Shown here piece after piece: positions 1-8,313 of a stretch of DNA of 64,000 bases (positions within the stretch are counted from its first letter, which is position 1; each line of letters opens with the position of its first letter). The position numbers were made by a program, and so were the translations under genes. The notes under the pieces are model-generated. The model had not been told where the DNA came from. It did not search any database and was given only the letters and a program-made list of their open reading frames with translations. This DNA comes from SLDF01 sp964537925 (GTDB lineage: Bacteria; Bacteroidota; Bacteroidia; Chitinophagales; Saprospiraceae), in assembly GCA_964537925.1 (NCBI GenBank), contig CAZICV010000001.1, positions 496,001 to 560,000 on the forward strand, written 5' to 3'.

Positions 1-119
1 TCGTCGTAAGGGTTCATGATATACTGGACCCCATCACTGTTGAACTCCTTACCGTCGTTCCTGAAAGAGACCCTGGCTGTGGTATCAGGTGTCTTGCTGA
101 TACAAACCAAATACTTCAT
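1..119 (-). CDS. etfB: Electron transfer flavoprotein subunit beta, N-terminal fragment
   Basis: The 39 visible codons on the minus strand begin MKYLVCISKTPDTTARVSF and continue through a DGVQYIMNPYDE motif. This matches the start of EtfB, where the IxKTPDTTA and NPYDE segments belong to the nucleotide-binding fold. EtfB forms a heterodimer with EtfA and carries electrons from acyl-CoA dehydrogenases to ETF:quinone oxidoreductase. The start codon is the CAT at 117-119; the rest of the gene runs off the left edge. The partner etfA would be expected just outside the window. Identification rests on a short but characteristic N-terminus. Confidence 0.85.
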   Translation of the reverse strand, partial: MKYLVCISKTPDTTARVSFRNDGKEFNSDGVQYIMNPYD

Positions 120-178
120 GTGCTGATAGTTTAAATTATATATCCCCTTATCTATACTGCAGAGCCCGTCATCTCAAA

Positions 179-211
179 GCAGCCGGATCTTCCGTCAAAA
201 ACTCCGGCTGC
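179..211. other. Hairpin upstream of etfB
   Basis: A 9-bp perfect inverted repeat (GCAGCCGGA / TCCGGCTGC) with a 15-base loop lies about 60 bases upstream of the etfB start, in the divergent spacer between etfB and the TPR gene. On the minus strand it is followed only by a short TTTG, so it is a poor terminator; a structured 5' leader is an alternative. The rest of the spacer (120-329) is AT-rich and shows nothing else I can name. Confidence 0.35.
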
Positions 212-329
212 AACAGCCCGTATAACAGTCTTTATTGGGGTTAATCTTTTAATTTCACGGCAAATATAGAAAATAAATAACGGGCACGGACTCCATCTCT
301 ACCGTCGCTTCATCCAACAGAACAAGTCC

Positions 330-653
330 ATGAGCAGAGTCGAGCAACTGATACAGCTACTTGAAAATCAACCCGGAGAATCCTTTCTTCTATTTGCGCT
401 GGCCAAAGAATATATCAATATGGGACAGCCTGAAGAAGCGCTCGGTTGGTTTGCCAAACTGGAACAAACAGATCCCGATTATGTTGGCATGTACTACCAC
501 TATGGCAAAACACTGCAATCGACAGGGCAGCGGGATGTGGCGGCCGCTGTTTTTACCCGGGGGATCGAGAAAGCACGGCAGCACCGTGATCTTCATGCAC
601 TGGCAGAACTCCAGTCTGCAGCGGCCAACCTGGAATACGGCGATGAAGATTGA
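330..653 (+). CDS. Small TPR-repeat protein
   Basis: A 107-residue soluble protein built almost entirely of tetratricopeptide-like helices. Residues about 19-50 (FALAKEYINMGQPEEALGWF) and 52-85 (YYHYGKTLQSTGQRDVAAAV) show the TPR pattern of small and aromatic positions. TPR proteins act as protein-protein scaffolds; no catalytic domain or signal peptide is seen. It lies about 50 bases before the methylmalonyl-CoA epimerase gene on the same strand, so the two may be co-transcribed. The partner is not predictable from sequence. Confidence 0.8.
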   Translation: MSRVEQLIQLLENQPGESFLLFALAKEYINMGQPEEALGWFAKLEQTDPDYVGMYYHYGKTLQSTGQRDVAAAVFTRGIEKARQHRDLHALAELQSAAANLEYGDED

Positions 654-704
654 ATACCAGCCAGAATAACAATATTGATCACCCGTCAAACTCCATATTG
701 AACC

Positions 705-1121
705 ATGATACTCAGACTGGAACATATAGGCATAGCCGTACGATCAGCCGCCGTGAGCAATCAGGTCTTCGAAAAACTTCTCGGATCACCCGTGTATAAA
801 ACCGAAGAAGTGGCCTCGGAAGGAGTGCTCACCGCATTCCTGGATGCCGGCAATACAAAAATCGAATTGCTCGAAGCCACACGCCCGGACTCACCGATAG
901 CAAAGTTCATAGAAAAGAAAGGAGAAGGAATACACCATCTTGCATTTGAGGTTGCGGACATCAGGGCGGCCATGCAACTCGCCGGCCAACTTGGTTTCCA
1001 ACTGCTCTCGGATGAGCCGAAAGCCGGGGCGGACAACAAACTGATCTGTTTTCTACACCCCAGGTCCACAAACGGCGTTCTGGTTGAGCTTTGCCAATCC
1101 GTGCCTGGATCTGCCGGATAA
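705..1121 (+). CDS. mce: Methylmalonyl-CoA epimerase
   Basis: A 138-residue single-domain protein of the glyoxalase/VOC superfamily. It begins with the LEHIGIAV strand that supplies the first metal-binding His, has GIHHLAFEV near residue 75 for the second, and ends with NGVLVELCQ whose Glu completes the metal site. The length is typical for the family. The enzyme interconverts (R)- and (S)-methylmalonyl-CoA in propionyl-CoA/succinyl-CoA metabolism. The mutase genes are not in this window. It follows the TPR gene and ends about 90 bases before the convergent DCC gene; I see no strong terminator between them. Confidence 0.9.
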   Translation: MILRLEHIGIAVRSAAVSNQVFEKLLGSPVYKTEEVASEGVLTAFLDAGNTKIELLEATRPDSPIAKFIEKKGEGIHHLAFEVADIRAAMQLAGQLGFQLLSDEPKAGADNKLICFLHPRSTNGVLVELCQSVPGSAG

Positions 1122-1213
1122 TCGCGCTATCCGTTATCAAAAATTTTGACCTGCACAGGCACCGGCTCAGCGACCCAGACTAACGCAACTGCTTGCTCAA
1201 CGCGAATGCCGAC

Positions 1214-1618
1214 TCAGAGGAACCTATCCCTGTAACGGGGCTCAGGCAGAGGACACACGTCATACCTGCCGAACCACCTGTATCTCCTCCTGGCTATCCA
1301 CAGGTAGATACCATCGCGGAGCACATGCGGCACAAAGCGGAAGACATACAAGGCACGATACGGAACAGGCAACCTTCTAAAAACCTCCAGGACAGCATCC
1401 GAATAAGAGAACAATCTGCCGTTCTCGACCTTCAGCACAATCGAGGCCGGATCCGGGCTCACTGGCTGCCCCAGATGCAGCGCCGCCCAGTCGCCCTGCA
1501 GAGAGGCAAACCTGAAAATACCCTTTCTATCCCTTTTCAGCAACCAGCGCACGATACCGTTGCACAGGGCACAGTGACCATCGTAGAAGAGAACAGGATA
1601 TCGGTCAGCAATACTCAT
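1214..1618 (-). CDS. DCC-family (DUF393) thiol-disulfide protein
   Basis: A 134-residue protein starting at MSIADRYP; an in-frame ATG ten codons upstream (1648) is possible but gives a less typical N-terminus. The signature YDGHCALC, with Asp13, Cys16 and Cys19, is the DxxCxxC motif of the DCC (DUF393) family, followed by the family's RFASLQG strand. These are small thioredoxin-like putative thiol-disulfide oxidoreductases of unknown substrate. The gene starts within about 45 bases of the stop of the upstream CPA2 antiporter and is probably in its transcript. A functional link with the antiporter is only inferred from position. Confidence 0.85.
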   Translation of the reverse strand: MSIADRYPVLFYDGHCALCNGIVRWLLKRDRKGIFRFASLQGDWAALHLGQPVSPDPASIVLKVENGRLFSYSDAVLEVFRRLPVPYRALYVFRFVPHVLRDGIYLWIARRRYRWFGRYDVCPLPEPRYRDRFL

Positions 1619-1663
1619 ATTACATGTAAAAACAGCATTCTGCTGCAACAGGTTGCCGCAGGT

Positions 1664-3655
1664 TCACCAGGTACTGGTTCGACTGTCCAGTTGCTGTATA
1701 TGAGCTACGGATCCTACCACATAGAGTATATCTTCCGGCAGCAGCATCGTATCCGGCCCCAGATCGTGGATCATCTCGTCGGCACGACCGATCGCTACCA
1801 CATTGATCCCGAAATCGGCCCTGAGATTCGCCTGCTGTAGTGTGTTGCCTGCCATACCTCCCCCCAGGTGATGAACCCGTACAGCGACTACATTGAGATC
1901 TGAGTGGTGCATCGGCCGCAGGAAATGGCTCCCTCCGTCACCGGGCCGCAAAAATTCATAATGCATACCCCTGATCTCGGAGATGACACTCTGTATATCG
2001 TTGAGCGGCACCAGGTACCTGCGCAGCACCCTGGAGAATATCTGTATAGAAGTCTCAAACTCTTCCGGGATCACTTCATCTGCACCGAGCAACAGATATG
2101 CCTCTATCTCGCTGACAAAGCGCGTGCGGACGATCAGGTAGACAGACTTGGATATACCGCGGATATTGGAGATGATCTTCTGGGTCCCTACAGGATCAGA
2201 TATAGCTACTACCACGATGCGGGCCTTATGTATCATGGCATGCTCCAGGATAGGCAGATGCACCGCATCACCGTAGAGTATAGGCTCCCCGGCAGCACGT
2301 TCCTTGCGTACAGTCTCTGCATTGAGCTCAATGATGACATACGGTATATCCGAATGACGTGCTGCACGCGCTACATTTCGCCCGTTCAGTCCGTACCCGA
2401 TGATCACCAGGTGGTCATCGTAATCGTGCTCCTGTATCTCTCCCGTCTTATCGTGGATCTTGCCTGAAAGGGCGCGGATAGGCCTGCTGATCGGAAGATT
2501 GAGTATGCGCCGCACCCATTCGTCCGCCCTGGGTATCACAAAAGGAGTGACTGCCATAGAAATGATCGACACAGCAAGAAAATATTGATTGACCTCAGGT
2601 GTGAGCAGGCCGTGCGTGATACCTGTCCGCGACAGTATAAATGAAAACTCGCCTACCTGGAACAGGTATAGCCCGGCCATCAGCGCGGTCCTCGGTGGAT
2701 AGCGCAGGGCAAAGCCCGCCATACTGGCTATGGTACCCTTGACAACCAAGACCAATGCAGTGAAGCTGAGTACCGGCAAAAGATGCTCGGCAAGAAAGCC
2801 AAGGTCAAGCAGCATACCGATCGATATAAAGAAGATACTACTGAATATCTCCCTGAAAGGAAGTACCTGGCCGATTGCCTGGTGGCTATACTCGGACTCG
2901 GATATGATCAGTCCCGCCATGAACGCGCCCAGCGCCAGCGACAGACCTACGAAGGAGGTCATAGCTGCAGTCGCAATACAGATGGTCACTACTGTGAGGA
3001 TGAAAAGCTCCTGGCTCTTGGTCTTGGCTACCTCGTAGAGCAACAATGGCACCAGGTACCGTGCACTGATGATCACAACCAGTATAACAAGCACGGCCTT
3101 CCCCAGCAGGATCAGCAGGCTCAGACCCGGATCGCCTTCTGCACCGGCTATAAGCGGTGTGAACAACATCATCGGCACTACGATGATATCCTGGAATATG
3201 AGGATAGCAAGTGCGATCTTTCCGTGAGGAGTACTGATCTCCCCCCGCTCCTGAAGCGACTTGAGCACAATCGCTGTAGAGCTGAGTGCCAGCAGAAATC
3301 CTAGAAATACAGCCTCCTGCCAGCCAAATCCAAGCAGCCAGAAGCAAGCTGCCGGCAGGCTGATCGTCAGCATTACCTGGATAGCCCCGCCCAGGAGAAC
3401 GGCTCTTTTGATAGAAGCAAGCGTTTTCAGTGAAAACTCGAGACCGATTATAAAAAGGAGGAGGATCACCCCGATCTCCGCCATCACCTCGATATCGTGG
3501 TCCGCTGTAAGTATCGAAAGACCGGACGGCCCCATAAGCGCCCCGGTAACAAGAAACCCGATAATCGTAGGCAGACGGAACTTTCTGAATATCAGGACCA
3601 CCATCACTGCCAGACCCAATAAGAGGCCTATCTCATTGAGTATGGGGATCTCCAT
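1664..3655 (-). CDS. CPA2-family monovalent cation:proton antiporter with TrkA domains
   Basis: A 663-residue integral membrane protein. Residues about 5-380 form the Na+/H+ exchanger domain with a dozen hydrophobic helices, including the conserved segments EIGVILLLFIIGLEFS and ALSSTAIVLKSL. A Rossmann-type TrkA-N domain follows (about 413-530, GYGLNGRNVARAA nucleotide-binding loop), then a TrkA-C domain at the C-terminus. This KefB/YbaL-like architecture exports K+ or Na+ in exchange for protons under NAD(H) or ligand control. It probably forms an operon with the DCC protein downstream. Ion specificity cannot be read from the sequence. Confidence 0.9.
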   Translation of the reverse strand: MEIPILNEIGLLLGLAVMVVLIFRKFRLPTIIGFLVTGALMGPSGLSILTADHDIEVMAEIGVILLLFIIGLEFSLKTLASIKRAVLLGGAIQVMLTISLPAACFWLLGFGWQEAVFLGFLLALSSTAIVLKSLQERGEISTPHGKIALAILIFQDIIVVPMMLFTPLIAGAEGDPGLSLLILLGKAVLVILVVIISARYLVPLLLYEVAKTKSQELFILTVVTICIATAAMTSFVGLSLALGAFMAGLIISESEYSHQAIGQVLPFREIFSSIFFISIGMLLDLGFLAEHLLPVLSFTALVLVVKGTIASMAGFALRYPPRTALMAGLYLFQVGEFSFILSRTGITHGLLTPEVNQYFLAVSIISMAVTPFVIPRADEWVRRILNLPISRPIRALSGKIHDKTGEIQEHDYDDHLVIIGYGLNGRNVARAARHSDIPYVIIELNAETVRKERAAGEPILYGDAVHLPILEHAMIHKARIVVVAISDPVGTQKIISNIRGISKSVYLIVRTRFVSEIEAYLLLGADEVIPEEFETSIQIFSRVLRRYLVPLNDIQSVISEIRGMHYEFLRPGDGGSHFLRPMHHSDLNVVAVRVHHLGGGMAGNTLQQANLRADFGINVVAIGRADEMIHDLGPDTMLLPEDILYVVGSVAHIQQLDSRTSTW

Positions 3656-3724
3656 GCAAGACGTTGTTTTGTGCAGGTAAGATAGGAGTCTCTATGAAAA
3701 AAAATACCTGCGACCTCAAAGCCT

Positions 3725-4072
3725 TCAGCTTTTTTCTGCTGCTATCTTTTCCCGCGCCTGTTTCATGCGCGCCGGCAACTGCCCGGTGAGTATATGCCAG
3801 GCCATAATGAAGTCCGATACCAGGCTAAACAATGGGTAAGTGAAGGTGGCCGGCCTGTTCCGCTCAAAGAAAAAATGCCCTACCCAGGCAAATCCGTATC
3901 CTGCTACAGGGCCGAGCAGAAGAATCCAGTATTGGCCCGACACCAGTCCGTATATCATCACTGCCAGGAAAAGAGTGGTACCGGCAAAGTGCAACACCCG
4001 GCTGGTAAGATTCTGATGTTCAGTCAGATAGAAAGGATAAAAATCTCGCAGGGTCTTATACTTCTTGTCCAT
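3725..4072 (-). CDS. DUF962/Mpo1-like membrane protein
   Basis: A 115-residue protein starting at MDKKYKTLRDFYPFYL; an upstream extension to 4132 is in frame but low in family likeness. The HQNLTSRVLHFAGTT and GYGFAWVGHFFFERNRPATF segments, with paired His residues near hydrophobic helices, are the hallmark of the DUF962/YGL010w (Mpo1-like) family. Yeast Mpo1 is an Fe(II)-dependent dioxygenase acting on 2-hydroxy fatty acids; the same role here is inference. The gene is divergent from hsp20, and the spacer holds the TGACA-type palindromes noted separately. Confidence 0.82.
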   Translation of the reverse strand: MDKKYKTLRDFYPFYLTEHQNLTSRVLHFAGTTLFLAVMIYGLVSGQYWILLLGPVAGYGFAWVGHFFFERNRPATFTYPLFSLVSDFIMAWHILTGQLPARMKQAREKIAAEKS

Positions 4073-4140
4073 ACCACAGAATTTACTATTAAATCTAAGC
4101 AGATTCGTCCATTCGGCAATGACGTCAACCAACTAAACCA

Positions 4141-4186
4141 ATGACATTTTGTCATCTGTTTTATCGGAAAAGTGACATTTTGGCGC
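4141..4186. promoter_or_regulatory. Paired palindromic operator-like sites upstream of hsp20
   Basis: Two related sites lie 31 bp apart centre to centre. ATGACATTTTGTCAT (4141-4155) is a perfect 6-3-6 inverted repeat. GTGACATTTTGGCGC (4172-4186) is an imperfect version of the same design. They sit in the divergent spacer between the DUF962 gene and the first hsp20. The same half-sites occur in a three-copy array in front of the XRE gene at 48898. Binding by that regulator is inference. Confidence 0.5.
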
Positions 4187-4297
4187 TAACCAGCCAGGCC
4201 ACTTGCCATTCGAGCTTACTTTTTGTCAGCTGAAAGGGTTTGGTACATGCCTTGCATATCTCCTGGTGTATCACTAATCATAAAAAAGAAACTAATC

Positions 4298-4711
4298 ATG
4301 CAAACTACCGTATGCCCACCCGCCTACACGGCCACCCGGAATGATCAGAGGTCCGGTATGTATAAAACCTACAGAACCCAACCTGGAGCGTTCCGCCATA
4401 GACCGGCATTCAACGTTCAAAAAGGCGAAACAGGTTATAACATCGAGATCGCCTTGCCCGGATTCGTCAGGGAAGAACTCGACATCCAATTCAAAGATCT
4501 GGCACTGACCATCTCCGGCAAGAAGACGGCCCATCCTGCAGAGACGCGATATCTACGCAAGGAATTCGTCCCTGCCGATTTTGAACTGCACTTCTCGCTG
4601 CCCGAAAACACTGATGACGCTCAGATCTCGTCCCGCCTCGAACAAGGCGTACTCCTGGTCACACTGCCGACCAAGGCTGCCGTCGCTCCGCAAAAGATCG
4701 ATATAGCCTGA
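4298..4711 (+). CDS. Hsp20/alpha-crystallin small heat-shock protein (first copy)
   Basis: A 137-residue chaperone starting at MQTTVCPPAYTATRN. An alpha-crystallin domain spans about residues 43-130, with the family's YNIEIALPGFVREELDI and LALTISGKK strands and the SSRLEQGVLLVTLP strand (normally GVL). Small Hsps bind unfolding proteins as oligomers without ATP. It is followed 57 bases later by a second hsp20 on the same strand, and both precede a strong terminator. The long divergent spacer upstream carries TGACA palindromes that may control it. Confidence 0.92.
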   Translation: MQTTVCPPAYTATRNDQRSGMYKTYRTQPGAFRHRPAFNVQKGETGYNIEIALPGFVREELDIQFKDLALTISGKKTAHPAETRYLRKEFVPADFELHFSLPENTDDAQISSRLEQGVLLVTLPTKAAVAPQKIDIA

Positions 4712-4767
4712 GAACCGGCTTTCATCTGTTAATAAAACAAATCAATCACCTTAAAATTCCATAGATC

Positions 4768-5208
4768 ATGAATATCACAAAGCATCATTCCATCTTCCCG
4801 GCCCGCAATCTGGGTCATTTCATGGACGATCTCTTCAACAGAAGCCTGGCCGACATCGTCGGTAATGATTATGCGATAAGCCGGCCATCCGTCAACATTA
4901 TAGAGACAGATGATGTCTTCAAAGTAGAAATGGCGGCTCCCGGCCTGCAAAAAAGCGACTTCGACATCCGCATCGAAGGAGACAAGCTGGTCATCTCGGC
5001 CAAAAAAGAAGTACACAATGAAGAGACCCGTGAAAAGTTCACGCGCAGAGAATTCAACTACAGTACTTTCTCCCGGAGCTTCACAGTTCCTGACAATGTG
5101 AAGACTGACCATATCTCTGCCGTATATGAGCACGGCGTGTTGTCGATCGACCTGCCCAAGAACGAATCACTCAAAGCTGATGTCGCCCGCAAGATCGAGA
5201 TCAGGTAA
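4768..5208 (+). CDS. Hsp20/alpha-crystallin small heat-shock protein (second copy)
   Basis: A 146-residue small heat-shock protein. The N-terminal arm contains LGHFMDDLFNRSLADI, then the alpha-crystallin domain runs from about residue 38 (PSVNIIETDDVFKVEM AAPG, REFNYSTFSRSF, YEHGVLSIDLPK). It is closer to the canonical Bacteroidota Hsp20 than the first copy, which has a shorter and divergent arm. The two are tandem paralogues, likely one heat-shock operon ending at the hairpin at 5241-5278. Confidence 0.93.
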   Translation: MNITKHHSIFPARNLGHFMDDLFNRSLADIVGNDYAISRPSVNIIETDDVFKVEMAAPGLQKSDFDIRIEGDKLVISAKKEVHNEETREKFTRREFNYSTFSRSFTVPDNVKTDHISAVYEHGVLSIDLPKNESLKADVARKIEIR

Positions 5209-5240
5209 GCGGGCTCTCTGCGAGAGAAACGGTCTTAAAA

Positions 5241-5278
5241 AAAGAAAGGGATCCGGCGGCGCCGGATCCCTTTCTTTT
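5241..5278. terminator. Bidirectional intrinsic terminator
   Basis: A perfect 17-bp stem, AAAGAAAGGGATCCGGC, pairs with its reverse complement across a GGC loop (5258-5260). The outer A/T tracts give a U-rich tail in both directions. It sits between the convergent hsp20 and transglycosylase genes and can serve both. Confidence 0.85.
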
Positions 5279-5306
5279 ATGCTATAACCCTTCTATCGGG
5301 AGATAT

Positions 5307-6788
5307 TCATTCAGCCACTTTCAGTTTCATGCCGGGCCTGAGATCCGCTGCGTCCTGCAGCCCATTGAGCGCCAGTAAAGCACCGGGGTCCTTGTACCCG
5401 TACCTGTGCGCCAGGTCCCAAAGCGACTCACTCACACGCATCTGGTGATATACACCTCCGGGCTGTCGGCTGCAGACCATAATGTCCATTGCGGATGTGA
5501 TGGGGCATATAGAACTACTCTGTTTCACTCCGCTCATATCACACATAGGACCATACATATCGATACAGATCGCCGGTTCCGAATTCATCGCGATCTTGTC
5601 CAAGTAAATCTGAAGAGGGATGAAGAGAGTCAACTCCTGCCCGGCAACCAGCTGCTCGTCACGCAGATGATTCCAGAGTTTGATCCTGGTCTTGTTGACA
5701 TGGTACTTGTAGGATATGTAATCCATATCGTCGCCCTCCTCCACCTGGTAAATCGTCTCTACATAACGGATGCTGGGCAACGCTTCCGGTTGTTCTTCTT
5801 CCGGCTCCGGCACTTCTATCCCTTTGAGAAAAGCCTTGCGTTCCTTAGCATCCGGCAGATCGAGATAGTTGTTGAACGTGGACAGCACACGAGAGGGGAG
5901 CACGAGATTAAGGCCGCTCTTCCTGGCGGGAATGAATTTGCCCCTGTAGCCGGGATTAAGTTCACGGAGCAGGGACTCTTCAACACCAGTGATCGCCTCG
6001 ATCTCCCTGAAGGACATCCGCTGATAGACCCTGGTCATATCTATGAACTGCAGATCGAGTTCGGGAAACTTCGGATGTATCCCGTGATCCGCATAGAAAT
6101 TGAGCAAGTAGTTGACCGCTATGAATTTGGGCACGAAATTCTGCGTCTCTCTCGGCAGATAGGGCGCAATTGTCCAGAAACTCTGGACATCTCCGCCGGC
6201 ACGTTTGATCGCGTTGTTTACGCGCAAGGGCCCGGCATTGTAAGCAGCCAGCGCCAGCCCCCAGTCTTTGTACATCTGGTAGAGGCGACCCAGCAGGCTG
6301 AGCGCAGCCTCTGTAGACTTATACAGATCGCGGCGCTCATCTACATGCCGGTCGACTACCAGTCCATAAAGCCGGGCCGTCTGGGGCATGAGCTGCCAGA
6401 GACCGCCGGCGCCGACGTGTGAGGTAGCTGCAGGATCAAGCCAGGACTCAAGTATAGAGAGCGCGCGCAGGTCTATAGGCAACTCCTTTTCCCGTAGGAG
6501 CTTCTCAAACACCGGAAAGTACAAGGCTGCCTTACCGAGCATTTTGCCGGTGAACAACTGGTGTTTGAAAATGTAGCGGTTGAGATAGAATTTAACCTCG
6601 TCGTTGAGGCGGGGTGTTACGATGCAATCCATCTTGCGCATCCGCAATTTCACTTCCAGCTCGAAGTCTTCGGGGATATACGACTCCTCGGAAAAACCGG
6701 GGCGGAAATCTACTCCGGAGGCTCCGGCCTGTAAGCTGCAAAGCAGCACAAACAGCACTGAGGCTGCGTACAATTTTATCAGCTCCAT
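5307..6788 (-). CDS. MltD-like lytic transglycosylase with LysM domains
   Basis: A 493-residue exported protein. A signal peptide occupies residues 1-23 (LFVLLCSLQAGAS). The SLT domain at about 95-220 carries LRALSILESWLDPAA, with the catalytic Glu, then GAGGLWQLMPQTARLYG and LALAAYNAGP. Two LysM modules follow, one near residues 345-395 (YQVEEGDDMDYISYKY) and one at the C-terminus (VSESLWDLAHRYG). It should cleave peptidoglycan glycan strands in the periplasm to 1,6-anhydroMurNAc products, with LysM anchoring it to the wall. Length and order resemble MltD. It converges on the hsp20 pair, with the shared terminator between. Confidence 0.92.
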   Translation of the reverse strand: MELIKLYAASVLFVLLCSLQAGASGVDFRPGFSEESYIPEDFELEVKLRMRKMDCIVTPRLNDEVKFYLNRYIFKHQLFTGKMLGKAALYFPVFEKLLREKELPIDLRALSILESWLDPAATSHVGAGGLWQLMPQTARLYGLVVDRHVDERRDLYKSTEAALSLLGRLYQMYKDWGLALAAYNAGPLRVNNAIKRAGGDVQSFWTIAPYLPRETQNFVPKFIAVNYLLNFYADHGIHPKFPELDLQFIDMTRVYQRMSFREIEAITGVEESLLRELNPGYRGKFIPARKSGLNLVLPSRVLSTFNNYLDLPDAKERKAFLKGIEVPEPEEEQPEALPSIRYVETIYQVEEGDDMDYISYKYHVNKTRIKLWNHLRDEQLVAGQELTLFIPLQIYLDKIAMNSEPAICIDMYGPMCDMSGVKQSSSICPITSAMDIMVCSRQPGGVYHQMRVSESLWDLAHRYGYKDPGALLALNGLQDAADLRPGMKLKVAE

Positions 6789-6957
6789 TCACGAACAGGT
6801 TTACATCTTCACAGGAAAAGACCAGACGATACCGCACTACTGGCGTGCAGCATGGCCTTCAACATCTATCCCTGACTATTGATTTTCTAATTGAGCGAAA
6901 GTAAAAATACGCGCCAACAGCCTGAAATTCTGTTCTTTAACAATCAAGTTAACGGAG

Positions 6958-8304
6958 TTAACAACTGGTTAACATTTTTTCCAGCTCACCGGGAGACATC
7001 ATCTGTTGCTCTCCGCTGGCCAGATCCTTGACTGCGACTTGATTCCGGGCCATCTCCGTCTCTCCGCAGACCACCGCATACCGGTAGCCCCTGTCTCCGG
7101 CATACTTGAACTGCTTTTTCATCTTGCCGGGCTCCGGATACACATCTACGGGCACACCCGCCTCGCGCAACTCACTGGCCCGGCGAAAAGCATAGCGCAG
7201 CGATGCGTCATCGAATGCCAGGAAAATGACTGCGGGGATTTTGCTCAGCTCCCGGGGGAACAGTTCCAGTGTCTCCATCACATCGTAGATCCGCTCGGCC
7301 CCAAACGAGATACCTACACCCGGTACACCAGGCATACCGAATACACCCGTAAGATTGTCGTAGCGGCCTCCACCTCCGATACTGCCCATCTCAACACCTT
7401 TGGCCTTCACTTCAAAGATACACCCGGTGTAATAGCTAAGTCCCCTGGCCAGCGTCGGATCCCACACCAGCGCTTCAAGCGCCGTATCCCCCTCCAGGTA
7501 ACCTGTGACCCGGTCTATCTCTTCCAGCCCGGCAGCGCCATGCTCTGACCCCGCGATCATAGCTCTGCGACGATCTGTATCTGTCTCGGCTAGAAAATCA
7601 AGGATAAACGACCTCCCTCCAGTGTCAATACCCGCACGCTCGAGTTCGCGGTCCACACCATCTGTGCCGACCTTGTCCAGCTTATCGATAGCCATTGTCA
7701 TACCGGCAAAGCGGTCTCCCGCTCCCGCTGCCTCTGCGAGACCTTGCAGGATCCTGCGGTGATTGATCCTGATCTCGGCATCCAGCCCCAGTTGCCGGAA
7801 GACCGTAGCATATATCTGGGCAAACTCCGCCTCATAGAGCAGGCTGTTCGAGCCGACCACATCGGCGTCACACTGGTAAAACTCCTGGTAACGGCCTTTC
7901 TGAGGGCGATCGGCCCGCCAGACAGGCTGGATCTGATACCGCTTGAAAGGGAATTGTACCTCATGCTGATGCATCACCACATAACGGGCAAAAGGCACCG
8001 TAAGGTCATAGCGAAGCCCTCTTTTGCTGATATGTGGCAGGAGTTCGGCCGAATTCTTTTGCCGGAGCAGGTCCTCCGGAGCTTTGTCCAGGAACTGGCC
8101 GTTGTTGAGCACTTTGAAAAGCAACTGATCTCCCTCCTCCCCGTACTTACCAGTCAGCGTCTGGAGGTTCTCCATGGAAGGCGTCTCTATGGGCGCATAC
8201 CCGAACCGCTCGAATACAGTGCGTATCGTATCGAAGATAAAACTGCGCTTATATATCTGTTCAGGCCCGAAATCACGCGTGCCCTTGGGCAGGGAAGGTT
8301 TCAT
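6958..8304 (-). CDS. hisS: Histidine--tRNA ligase
   Basis: A 448-residue class II aminoacyl-tRNA synthetase. Recognisable segments are KGTRDFGPEQ at the N-terminus, the motif 2 region (RYVVMHQHEVQFPFKRYQI and FYQCDADVVG), the histidine-specific ARGLSYYTGCIFE and the motif 3 GISFGAERIYDVM. The C-terminal anticodon-binding domain starts near residue 355. The length is usual for Bacteroidota HisS. It begins only 9 bases after the pheS stop on the same strand, so the two form a translation operon. Confidence 0.95.
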   Translation of the reverse strand: MKPSLPKGTRDFGPEQIYKRSFIFDTIRTVFERFGYAPIETPSMENLQTLTGKYGEEGDQLLFKVLNNGQFLDKAPEDLLRQKNSAELLPHISKRGLRYDLTVPFARYVVMHQHEVQFPFKRYQIQPVWRADRPQKGRYQEFYQCDADVVGSNSLLYEAEFAQIYATVFRQLGLDAEIRINHRRILQGLAEAAGAGDRFAGMTMAIDKLDKVGTDGVDRELERAGIDTGGRSFILDFLAETDTDRRRAMIAGSEHGAAGLEEIDRVTGYLEGDTALEALVWDPTLARGLSYYTGCIFEVKAKGVEMGSIGGGGRYDNLTGVFGMPGVPGVGISFGAERIYDVMETLELFPRELSKIPAVIFLAFDDASLRYAFRRASELREAGVPVDVYPEPGKMKKQFKYAGDRGYRYAVVCGETEMARNQVAVKDLASGEQQMMSPGELEKMLTSC

Positions 8305-8313
8305 ACGATATGA

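Noticed and set aside
1193..1840. 215-codon plus-strand open frame opposite the DCC and antiporter genes
   Set aside because: The minus strand encodes clear DCC and CPA2 proteins here; the plus frame is an antisense shadow.
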